Assembly (NCBI GenBank): GCA_910592205.1
Contig: CAJVPJ010000306.1
Location: forward strand, 1 to 29,564
DNA length: 29,564 nucleotides
DNA from: Paraglomus occultum
Lineage: Eukaryota; Glomeromycota; Glomeromycetes; Paraglomerales; Paraglomeraceae
Reading direction: 5' to 3'
The notes below the pieces were generated by a model. It was not told the origin of the DNA. It saw only the letters and a list, made by a program, of their open reading frames with translations, and searched no databases. Below are positions 20,780 to 29,564 of the stretch, piece after piece. How positions within the stretch are numbered: the stretch's first letter is position 1; each line of letters opens with the position of its first letter. Both the position numbers and the translations under genes were made by a program.

Positions 20780-23640
20780 ACAAGTAGCAAGCGCGCTCTT
20801 GCTAATCGCTTTGGGGTTTCGTTAAATTTCGCTACCCCCTCCAACAATATCTGCTTCTTTCCAATAGCTCAACAGGCGAAGGGTACACCTGATAGCAGTT
20901 GCAATCCAAACCTTCTAATTAGCTCAAACATGAGGCCCACACAAGCCAATAAAAGAAATAAACTACAGTACCGATGGCCGCAGTCCAAGGCTGTAATCTA
21001 ATGCAGATAGTTCTTTCCACGATAATCCAGAGTTTGAGGCGGCTGTGTGATTTTTCTAAGGTAGAATATAGCGTTTCCAATATAGATGACCAAATATTAT
21101 CGTAAAAACATTGTGTGCACCAACATACCTCCGTTTGTAGTCGATCAACCATATGGTTCACATACACTAAGAGAGCATCTAACATAACAGATGTGAATTG
21201 CTTGCAGAATAGAGAGTTGGGTTCGGGAATGAATTCTATTCAATATGAAAAGATATGGTGAGCGATCTCAATTGTGTGATTGTCAATGAAAAGAATCAGT
21301 TATAAAACGTACTCTGCTTAAAACCGCGACAACATCTTCGAATAGATTACTACAAAGTCATAGTTAACCCAAAGATCAACCATGAAAGTCGGCTCCCTGG
21401 CAAGCTGTCCCAACGATTCGAGGAGTAGCTCGCGTACTTCCCCAGTAGCAACTGTAGCGTCACTACTTCCGCGAATAGATTTATCGCGTAACGTATTGAG
21501 TGGCGTTGAGGTTCCTGACGCATGAGGAGAATCGTTACCATCAAGCATGAGAGATATGTCTGTATTAAAGGCAGCACTAGGTAATGCGCTGGCGGGAGTT
21601 AATCTTTCAATTAAGAAGGATAAATATAGTTCTTGTTGAAACTTCAAATGTGGCCGAAGTGTATCAAATACAGTTGAATTTTGCGGAGCGTGAGAGTAAG
21701 TAAAGCAATGTTCTCTCTACGAGCCAGCTATTGATATAAAAAATAATGATTAATTTGACGTAAAGTTGACCTTAGCAGATTATATTATTAATAAGTTTTA
21801 TCGAATCACCTGAAATAAGGATTTACACAGATCATCGACAACGAGGTTCCTCAAACTTTCGAATCGACCCATTGTTCGACCACCAACTTCAAAAGCAACA
21901 TTGAGAATACTCAAGGCCATAAGACGCATTGTATCTGTATGCTGATGATCATGCGGATTCAATAGAGATATGAGGACTCGCAATAGCTCTCTTATCGATG
22001 GTAAACCAAATGGTCGAGGTTCTGTTAAATAAAGACAAGCCTTAGTATATTTGCGCGTATGAAAGCAACAACGTTCAATGTGGGCATGTAACCATTGTTT
22101 ATTTACCATTATCTTCTTCCTCATCGGCTACGTCGGTAAGGGCAGCTATTATACGAACTGATTGATAAGTAACTTGTCGGTATATCGAGTGAACATCTTA
22201 GTAACAAAGAAACGATCGGTTCACCGTCTTGTGTTTGATTGCCAACGTCGTTCGTTGTAACCGATGGGCTTGTGTGTTCAGCGTTCTCTCTTGAATCTGC
22301 AAATATTCATTATCATTGACTTCCTCCGTCGCCGATACAGACAAGTTATTAAGATTAGTCATAAGATTTGGTATCTCATTCTCATTGTTTGGAGAAAGAG
22401 GAAGATGAGGCGATTTAGGATCAGGTGGTGCCATTCGCACTTGAGAATCTAAAGATGGCGCATTGCTATTCCCTTCGTCTTCACTAGAAGGTGAATTGTC
22501 CGAATCTTCACTCAAATCTTTAAGTCTGAGTGAATAAGATAAGCGTTTTTATTCAGATATTTTGTCTATTAACGTTTTGCAGAGGCTTGTTTCAAAACAT
22601 ACCTCTGGAACGTTGTTTGAATCATAACAACCATTGTATGCTCCGCCGAACGTCTAAGCATTTCTGAAAATAGTATTAAATGAGCAAAATTGCAATCGAT
22701 TTATTAAACACCCATCATATACAGAACTATTTGCATCATGCAAAGCATTACCACTAAGGCGCATTTGACAACACAAGCTCAATCCAGAGATTCGTCACTC
22801 AAAATTCACTCGTCAGTGCAAGACGTCGCACTTGCAAAATCTTAAGTAATACAAATTCATCCGAGACCGAGTCACTCGCTTCAAATTTGCAATGAGTTGC
22901 GGCATTTGGGAGGTTGGGCGATTTCTTGTTTATAATCGCATAAGTCAACAGTTTCTCTACACTGCTTAAAGCTGTTGAGGTTATGGGACCATTAGTATCT
23001 CCTGAACGTATGACTTCTAAAAACGGTTCCAGCAATGATACGGCATCAAGTTCTTGCAGGTCTACACAAAGAAGGAAATATTTTGTTAACTAAAGATGCA
23101 ATTTTATTTTGACGGCGCGGACACATATCTACCTGATACACTAGCAAGCTGCTTTCTTAAATTCGTAAAACCCACCATCAGAGGGCTCTCCTAAGAGTGG
23201 ACACGTTGACGGAGGGCATCAACTTTTCACTTCCCACTGCTGTCTAATTGAAGTAATTTCTGAATTTCTTGAGCCTTTATTACGCGTAAGGTTTTTTCAA
23301 TGTACCTGATTTCTGTAGCCAACGTCATCGGTCATGGGGCTTCTTCCTCGTAAACCCATACTCATTCCTAAACTACCCATATTCAGACTGCTAACGCTCA
23401 TTCCAGACCACCGCGAATTTTGCGCATAGTACTGGCGACGGCAATGATTTCTGCGTGTACCAGTTGCGACCAACTCAGCTCGCAATTTGGTTGAACTGGT
23501 TTTTCATCGCTTTGAGTTGTTGTCCGGGGTTGAGGTACCTGTTGCTGACCTTGTCTCTTTGAGGTGCACTCTATAGGAAGTTTCAGATGTGACGTCCTTT
23601 CCTTCAACGATATGCTATTTCTACGCGCAACGCAAACCTG
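20780..23640 (-). pseudogene. GBF1/Gea-type ARF-GEF relic (DCB-HUS half)
   Basis: Exon-like blocks in the right order match the N-terminal half of Golgi ARF guanine-nucleotide exchange factors: LVHAEIIAVASTMRK/NSRWS (23400-23480), LEPFLEVIRSGDTNGPITST (DCB, 22930-23035), CCQMRLS, EMLRRSAEHTMVVMIQT (22603-22663), an acidic linker (22200-22525), EPRPFGLPSIRELLRVLIS (HUS, 21810-22021), FDTLRPHLKFQQELYLSFL (about 21640), SNLFEDVVAVLSR (about 21330), LDALL (about 21175) and ILLEGVAKFNETPKR (start of Sec7, about 20840). Splice sites are still recognisable. Frameshifts or small deletions lie near 23418, 22775-22800, 21685, 21355, 21183 and 20865. The catalytic glutamate-finger region of Sec7 is absent, so no exchange activity is possible. 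Confidence 0.8.
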
Positions 23641-24313
23641 GTCATCTGTGCGACAACAGATTGACCAATATAAGTATTGATACCATTATACTGCAATTAC
23701 GAATGAACGCATTTCGATCAAACGGAAAATAATATTAATATATGACGTGGCTTTTCAATAAATGTTTACTTATTATTGTCGCGTTGATAACGTGCCATCC
23801 GCATGGTATCTACTTTTCTCTTTCCTTGTTTCCGCCATATAATCGTCTTTTTCTTCTTCCTGCCTTATAAGGCAGATGTCTGGTTTAGGTTCTATATCAA
23901 AATCCCGACAGCCCATTTGCTCTCCGAGTTTTATTCAATTAAATCCTGATAATAATAATGTTAGAGCCAACGTGAGCACCCCGCATTACTGGATGTGGCA
24001 TAGTAAATAGCGTTGACGGCTATTGTTGATGATAAAGAAACATATGCGGCAGTCAGTCTGTGTAATTAAGGACTCATTTCATCTGTAATTTAGTACTTGG
24101 AGCATCAAGCTGAGCTTTCAGTCCAGATGTCGTTTTTATAACTACTGTAATGCAGTACAATTAATCCAATAAAACATCGACACGATTCAGTCCGAAATAA
24201 GGCATATTTATTTCGCTATTATCACTTAACGTGCTTCGAGCTCTGTTCATCATACAATACAATTACGTGTGTCGTGTGAAAATTTGATAACGCTGCGCTG
24301 AAATTGGATGACA
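23641..24313. other. Intergenic, no supported gene
   Basis: About 670 bp upstream of the ARF-GEF relic. No frame with a recognisable family or splice pattern. It probably contains the old promoter of the relic, but nothing in it can be pinned down. Confidence 0.5.
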
Positions 24314-25260
24314 TACGGGGAGTACCAAAAGTATTGCACACTTTTATTTTTAGCGATAAAAAAAAACTTGTTATTAAGACAACTATGTATATGGTTATAG
24401 TAAAATTTGCAATAGTAAATTATGATGCAACACATATTTTATAAATATTCGGAATCAATACCTTAGCGTTAGCAGCACAGCCTGGTATTGATCACACCAA
24501 CGCTAAGCCACGATATACTTTTTCGGAATCGCTTCCCAAATTCTCGAGTTCACCGGTTAAGGCGGTTGCCATTATGTAACTATGGGAGCACTTGAAATGA
24601 AGAAACTCGACGTGTGAACTGGTGTATTGTCTTCGTGGGAAAATTCTTTGCGTGTAGATTGTATAAGTGGAAATTGTATTGCATATTACTATATTTTGAT
24701 TAACCTTCTACGGATCGTATGGGTCGTGGTAAGAAATAACTTTGCACAAAAGGAAAGCATTCTTGCGGAATAAATTAGGCCACGACAGTGCAGACATTGC
24801 AAAAGTGAACAACAAATACAAGACATTTTGCGGCTTATGAATCAGGAGAAACTTTCCAAAAAATAAAGATTGAAGATTATGGTTCTCAAAAATAAGGAAA
24901 CAAGGCGGCAGAAATTGCCAATATATTTTCTGCTAAATAAACAAACAAGAAAATTCACTTTCTTGTATTTTTCGAAAAAAATCCCATTGATTTCAGCAAT
25001 CGATCAATACGAAACGACTTGCTTGGGCAATAGAAAGAAGACATTAGACTTTAGCAGATTGGAAAAAGATAATCTGGACAGATGAGTCTACGTTTTCATA
25101 ATTTCAACAACCTGACCGAGAAAGAGGAATTTCATAAAGATCAACGGTAAAACAATCTTCACCACAAAGAATGGTTTGGGTTCTTTTAAGATCAGGTGAC
25201 TCTAACTGTATTGATAGTCATATGATCAATAATTTAGTCATCAATAATATATGTTACACG
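24314..25260 (+). mobile_element. Tc1/mariner element relic with degenerate transposase
   Basis: The left end (24314-24340) reads tacggggagtacc then aaaagtattgcaca, a Tc1-type terminal repeat like that at 75-113. Further in, AFLRNKLGHDSADIAKVNNK (about 24757-24816) resembles the Tc1 helix-turn-helix. ADWKKIIWTDESTF (25054-25095) matches the family motif around the second catalytic Asp (WKKVIWSDES). STVKQSSPQRMVWVLLRSGD (about 25142-25200) matches the TVKHGGG.VMVWG region. Stops and frameshifts break every part, so it cannot encode an active enzyme. No matching right terminal repeat was found by 26000. Confidence 0.6.
24454..24507. repeat. Two interleaved 9-bp inverted repeats
   Basis: The string atcaatacc at 24454-24462 pairs perfectly with ggtattgat at 24484-24492. 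cttagcgtt at 24462-24470 pairs perfectly with aacgctaag at 24499-24507. The order is A-B-A'-B', so the two stems cannot form as nested hairpins; as RNA they are compatible with an H-type pseudoknot. As DNA they could be remains of nested transposon ends. They lie inside the Tc1-type relic. Confidence 0.6.
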
Positions 25261-26197
25261 ATAAGTTTTTATTAAAGTGTAATAATAATAATAATAAATA
25301 ATGAATTACTGTTATTAAAATAAGATTTAACTTTTTTTGTTAACGTTTGACTCAAGTTGATCAGATTCAGATATTTACGAAACAAGTCAGACAACTGTTC
25401 GAGCATCTTTTATCTTCACATATGGTATTTCTTCTCGAGACTCATCACTATTGTCTTCATAAATTTGTGACCTTTGTGAGATGTTTATACTGACATAATA
25501 CAGTAATAAGTAGTAAAAACATTTATTATTTTCGCTACAACATAGTAAATCGCTACACTATGTGCTATGCACAGTATAAAATTGGGCATTCATTGGTTTT
25601 ATACAATAATTGTGACTGTGTAGAGGGATTTATATAGAGACGTCATAGTAAACGGGATCCAAAATCGGGTGACTGTGATCATCACTATAATGTGACTCTA
25701 TAGGAGGAAAATTGCCTGGCAATTTTAATCCTGCATGTTACACAGAGAATAAAGTGTTTATCCGCCGCTTTACCGTGATCTGCATAATAATAACCTTGAA
25801 TAATAATAGCCGTCCAAAAATACCATGTTTATTCTTGGTCATAATTCAAAATTATAATACTTATCATTTTTTGTCAGAAACAATGAAATAATAATAAATA
25901 CGTCAGCTTTCCTTTATTTTGTTCCTGTAACTAAATGTAGATGATCTGCAATTGACTACCAATCATATTTAGTTTAAATTGCAGAATATGGTAATAAGCC
26001 TTTGTTATATTTCAATAAGTAGCAGGTGGCGGAAAATAAGTGGTCAATATTGTATATTATCAGCCAGATGCTCTCTCTCTGGGATGTGTCTTTATTTTTT
26101 CATGCGTATTTTGTGTTTCCTTCATTACCTACTAAATTGGAACATAAACAGGTGAATAGGACCCTATAATAATAAATCATTACTATTACACAAAAAT
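25261..26197. other. AT-rich intergenic DNA
   Basis: About 940 bp with short taa/aat microsatellite-like runs (25280-25300). No gene is supported. At 26029-26044 the string ggcggaaaataagtgg is an inverted relative of the cttattttcgga core of the tandem repeat that follows. Confidence 0.5.
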
Positions 26198-26545
26198 TGG
26201 GAAGTGCTTATTTTTGGAACTATTGGTAGTGACATTATGATAATAATTTCGTGATAACCGAATCGTTCGTTGTGAGATAGATGCTTATTTTCGGAGGTAA
26301 AAAACTTTGGGGAGGTGCTTATTTTTGGAACTATTGGTAGTGACATCATAACTCATAGTTTCTACTGATAAATTTCGTGATAACTTAATTGATCGAATCG
26401 TTCGTTGTGAGATAGATGCTTATTTTCGGAGGTATAAACTTTGGGGAGGTGTTTATTTTTGGAACCATTGGTAGTGACATCATAACTCATGGTTTTCTAC
26501 TGATAAATTTCGTGATAACTTAATTGATCGTTTGTGAGGTGAGAT
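26198..26545. repeat. Tandem repeat of about 134 bp, two and a half copies
   Basis: Units start near 26198, 26306 and 26440. Each has ggtgcttatttttggaac, then attggtagtgacat, tttcgtgataac and, in the first two, cgttcgttgtgagatagatg. Unit one lacks about 25 bp that units two and three share, and unit three is cut short. The motif tgcttatttt-n-gga occurs twice per unit, which suggests an older half-unit. No coding potential. Confidence 0.85.
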
Positions 26546-26972
26546 GCCGAGTACTTACTATTACCCAATTATTGCATAATGAAATTGATTACAGTACTAT
26601 AAATATAATATGAGTGATGATATTGATAATATGAATATGAACAGTTACAACATTTAGAAGGATTGTAATAATAATTACAGCAATATAAATATATACACAG
26701 TCACATGTTGTAGAAACAAAGGATTGTGTTAAAATCAATCCCATTATATTTCTTACTTCCCCTTGTCTTCGTAAACCCGCTTGTGCGTCATTTTTGTTTA
26801 ACAAAAGTTTTCAGGGGGCGGTAAGCCATAAACGTAATCGTTCAATTTTCATCTATTGTTGGCTTCGATAAACTTCCAACACCTGATTACAACGGGAAAA
26901 GCATAAAAACTTGACCTGTTCGTGACGGTTGTTCAATATATTTACTCGACACTGTCCTCTCAAGAAGAAAAT
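26546..26972. other. Upstream region of the acidic membrane-protein gene
   Basis: About 430 bp, AT-rich to about 26720 and less so afterwards. It presumably contains the promoter of the gene starting at 26973. No other gene is visible. Confidence 0.4.
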
Positions 26973-27735
26973 ATGATGCTTACACTTCTCTTACTCTTGG
27001 CCTTCCCTATACCTTTGTTTATCTTCGGAACTTGCTGCGGGCCATTATGGCTGTCGTTATTAATTATTCTACTATGCAGGTGTGCTATAGTTGCGACCCT
27101 TTAACTTGTAAGGAAAAAGCAGTTTGCACGTCTCCTAACAACGAGGTATTTTGTCTAGAAAACGCTCCTTCCGAAAAAGAAATATGCGAACTCCGACCGA
27201 CTTTAGCGACGAAGTGAAGGCGTTAATCAGTGAATGGGGGAAGATTATAATAAACAAACACAAAAACGACAAGTTTGACGACGATGATGACGACGATGAT
27301 GACGACGACGACAATGACAACGAAGACGAAATTTTCTCCAGTGATCCTCTGTTGATCATTGAGTATAACCAGCCGGGCTTGGCTGTCAGAAATATCACGG
27401 AGGCTGACGTTGCCCAGCGTATGTAAATTTTACAATATTCTTTTTTAAAAGTTTTCTTTCTAACCTGCCTGCTAATTTTACTTTTTGAATCAGTCATCCG
27501 CGGCACTCCGGGGTATAGGGTGAATGATATATTCCCTAACAGCCCACCCGCACGCCTACAATCAAACATGGTCTTTTCGTTAAACAGTGGACAATTAGTC
27601 GCAGATGTTTTAGAAAGGTTATACGATAATTACCACCTGGGACGACAATATCCTATCGTTGGACGGGTATACGTGGTAACCTTCCGTAGAGCTGGGACAT
27701 TTGAAGCAGTAGAAATGTATCATATATTCGATTGA
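26973..27735 (+). CDS. Small membrane-anchored acidic protein, unknown family
   Basis: Model: exons 26973-27079, 27159-27418 and 27494-27735, 202 residues; both introns are GT-AG and keep frame. Residues 1-35 are strongly hydrophobic (MMLTLLLLLAFPIPLFIF, then LWLSLLIILLC) and are followed at once by the basic stretch RKRSFRKR, the layout of one or two N-terminal membrane segments with a cytosolic-side anchor. Residues 76-87 are twelve aspartates in a row, within a wider acidic region. The C-terminal part (about 95-202) has no low complexity: LLIIEYNQPGLAVRNITE, GTPGYRVNDIFPN, LYDNYHLGRQYPIVGRVYVV. I do not recognise the family. The alternative start at ATG 27184 would give a soluble 158-residue protein without the anchor. 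The splice from TGC-AG to A-AAA favours the longer form. Confidence 0.6.
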
Positions 27736-28105
27736 TAAAAATAGTAATAGGTATTCGGATTTACTATACGATAAAAATTTTATTGAAATTCCTTGTCGTT
27801 ATCGAGATCACTATTATTATTATTTCGTCGTTTATATTCCTTTGGCTCTTGCGAGCGCTCTTTTCCACAACCCTACTATTACTTTTGATGTTATTTTTTC
27901 TTTAAAATCCTGTAAAACTTATTTCTAGCATTTGAAAAAGAAAAAGATTTGAATGTGGGCCTGACTTCGCTACTTTACCTTTTACTACCGCCAATCGGCT
28001 GAAGTAAGGAGGGTTAAAAAAAAAACTTGATGACCGTACTGCTTTGCTATTCAACACAAGCAAACGGAACCTTTTCTTTGCTTTTTTTGTATAAGTTACA
28101 GAAGC
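27736..28105. other. Intergenic, no supported gene
   Basis: About 370 bp between convergent features, with A and T runs; nothing recognisable. Confidence 0.5.
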
Positions 28106-28450
28106 TCAGGTCTTTGTAGTTTGTCTGAAAAAAAAAATTTGGATTGTTAAGATACTCCATTACCACGTATACAAAAAATTCCTAATATAAATAATAATAA
28201 AAGTAAAAAATTATGGCAAGCCCGAACTTACTTAGTAAGTATAGAACGCAAGTGGTCAACCTCGGTGAGAGTGAAGGAATCTGTTGAAATTTGGACATAT
28301 CCTAGAGTTTTATGGTAATAGGCGTCTTGCGTTTGTTCTTCGGGCTTGATTTCATTAATTCTTCAATATTTCTAATATTGCATCGCTTTGCTTCATTAAT
28401 TCAAAATTCAGCTCTGGTGGGCAGTTGTTTTCGTCTGGTTGTAATTTAGG
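28106..28450 (-). pseudogene. C-terminal exons of an unrecognised gene
   Basis: The frame at 28362-28232 encodes NEIKPEEQTQDAYYHKTLGY, then STDSFTLTEVDHLRSILT. It ends in the perfect donor AA|GTAAGT. A polypyrimidine-AG acceptor at 28125 leads to a short terminal exon (28124-28106) reading KQTTKT and a stop, in phase. Directly upstream, in another frame, ELNFELMKQSDAILEILKN (about 28362-28420) looks like the preceding part of the same helical protein, separated by a shift of two bases. The splice signals are intact, so this is either a recent pseudogene or a gene with an unseen junction. The family is not recognised. Confidence 0.4.
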
Positions 28451-28670
28451 TCGTCCAATGTCTGATGACTCGAAAACGTGCCGTCGTTGCGCAATCAGAC
28501 AACTCTCAGAAACCCCCGTAACCAGAGCAACTCGCTTTGCGTAATGTCATGTTTTGATTTTGCTTGTCGATGGATATAGCTCCAGAAAAGTATCTGTGGG
28601 TGTTTATTATTATCCACTTTTCGTTCTCTGTTAGAAGTGCGGAACTTCGGTTTACTCGACTAGACATGAG
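28440..28670 (-). mobile_element. Tc1-like transposase N-terminus relic
   Basis: From an ATG near 28667 the minus strand reads MSSRVNRSSALLTENEKWII. One frame over near 28535 it reads RVALVTGVSESCLIAQRR, then SSDIGRPKLQPDEN (about 28440). This resembles the helix-turn-helix and GRP linker of the Tc1/IS630-type transposases common in these fungi. At least one frameshift is needed to join the parts. No DDE residues follow; the next DNA belongs to the fragment at 28106-28450. Confidence 0.45.
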
Positions 28671-28786
28671 AGAAACAATAAATTTTGCGCACCGGACCAT
28701 ATATATATAAAACTATTTAATTATGGCAATACGCATTGTTGTATGTTATAGAAAAAGTTCTGTTATATCTTTATTGTAGACGTAGT

Positions 28787-29097
28787 TCAAGATTGTACAA
28801 ATTCAAATTCGTCAAGCGTTGTCTGACGTGCTAATTCTAGACTGTAATGTGGTATCGTTCTTCTCAATTTCGTCAAACATCTAACAACAGACAATTCTAC
28901 TCCAAGCTTTTTCTGAGCAATATACGCCAAAACACTATCAATTCCAACTAAAATCACTTTTGACGACGACGTTTTGATCTTCCTGCTAACGATGTTCTTT
29001 ATTTGTCAATATTTCACTCACTGTTGACTTTCCATAATGAAAAAGCCTAGCAAGTTCTTTGTTGATAAAAGGAGGGTTATTTAATTTTTTCTGACAT
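28787..29097 (-). mobile_element. Internally deleted pogo/CENP-B-type transposase relic
   Basis: From ATG 29097 the minus strand reads MSEKIK and, after a shift, PFINKELARLFHYGKSTVSE with ILTNKEH, a CENP-B-like N-terminal helix-turn-helix. It passes almost directly to KKLGVELSVVRCLTKLRRT and RQTTLDEFEFVQS before a stop at 28787. QTTLDEF-like endings are usual for this transposase group. The several hundred residues of the DDE domain between these parts are missing. The layout is that of a non-autonomous deletion derivative. Confidence 0.4.
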
Positions 29098-29564
29098 GGG
29101 TTTTTTTTGCGCTCCAGTTAACGCTGTTCTGAAATTGTTGGTTTTATATTTCGCGGTTTCAGTGACAAAAGAATCAGTAAATTGAGCACTTGACAACTCC
29201 ATTCAAGGATTAGATAGAAAATACAATCGCAGGGAAGTAGTTCCGCTTTCAGTTTACCCTTCAGCAGTGGAAGGAGGGTGGGGGAAAAGAGAGAACCTGT
29301 TTGAATTGAATTTAAAACTAGCAACGAAAATTGAAATATCTGATTCAAGGACTACACGCGTTCTTATGATCTGGAACTTCGCCTTGCTCAGCCATGTTCG
29401 ATCTCAATCATAATTACTCCAGTAATTAGTTATTACTTCTATACTTATATGACATGAAAAAGCTAGAATACGATAATTGATTATAAGAGTCGATCGACTA
29501 TGTTAGAGTATTTATTTCGTCGTTTCATAAATTAATGATTTCGGCTTGATTGTCCCCGACTTTC
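29098..29564. other. Right edge, no supported gene
   Basis: About 470 bp of AT-rich DNA; one frame of 76 codons has no recognisable family. Nothing further can be supported before the window ends. Confidence 0.5.

Noticed and set aside
23297..23485. Independent small genes at 23297-23607
   Set aside because: The two overlapping frames are the two halves of one ARF-GEF exon split by a one-base shift between MRK and NSRW.
25280..25300. CRISPR-like or satellite array in taa/aat runs
   Set aside because: Simple microsatellite of a few units; no spacer structure, and the genome is eukaryotic.
27032..27217. Cysteine-rich short frame (VCYSCDPLTCKEKAVC...) resembling a secreted peptide
   Set aside because: Most of it is the intron 27080-27158 of the acidic membrane-protein gene plus the wrong frame of exon two; no signal peptide in its own frame.

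Overview
The window reads as nuclear DNA of an arbuscular mycorrhizal fungus (Glomeromycotina, Rhizophagus-like). It is AT-rich. The genes have 60-160 bp GT-AG introns (one of 283 bp). They belong to families strongly expanded in that group: TKL-type kinases with DLG in place of DFG and a zinc-ribbon plus WTSGN-type linker, Sel1-repeat proteins, and two-exon-or-more proteins with a ubiquitin-like N-terminus and a MACPF-like core. This placement is family knowledge applied to what is seen; no database search was possible.

Layout: 1-2350 is repeat-derived and relic DNA (a Tc1-type terminal repeat, a 42-bp perfect palindrome, a coiled-coil relic with in-frame TGA codons, and unassigned fragments). 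2539-5097 (minus) is an intact four-exon kinase gene whose N-terminal 420 residues are three decayed copies of a kinase N-lobe module. 6885-8858 (minus) is a seven-exon PWWP protein with a LEDGF/HDGF-like C-terminal helical domain. 10340-11497 (plus) is the five-exon nuclear gene for mitochondrial ribosomal protein uL15m, preceded by repeated CACGTT-type motifs. 12961-15722 (minus) and 16246-18575 (plus) form a head-to-head pair of ubiquitin-like/MACPF-like genes; the first ends in ten Sel1 repeats, the second in three related modules of about 100 residues. Their first 85-95 codons and 5' flank form an inverted duplication, while the rest has diverged. 18576-20060 holds relics (transposase tail, Sel1 fragment, M17 aminopeptidase signature). 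20064-23640 is a decayed block: a TKL kinase C-lobe next to the DCB-HUS half of a GBF1/Gea-type ARF-GEF, both with several frameshifts. 23640-26970 is repeat-rich and includes a Tc1/mariner relic and a 134-bp tandem repeat. 26973-27735 (plus) is a small intact three-exon gene for a membrane-anchored acidic protein. 28106-29097 holds more decayed coding DNA and transposase relics.

Housekeeping functions (mitochondrial translation, chromatin reading) sit between lineage-specific signalling and pore-forming-like families. The exon models given for the intact genes all keep frame across every junction, whereas lesions cluster in 18.5-25.3 kb and 28.1-29.1 kb. That contrast argues that the lesions are real decay and not general sequence error. 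The most novel observations are the repeated kinase N-lobe modules with introns at matching positions, and the gene pair that shares only its N-terminal domain.
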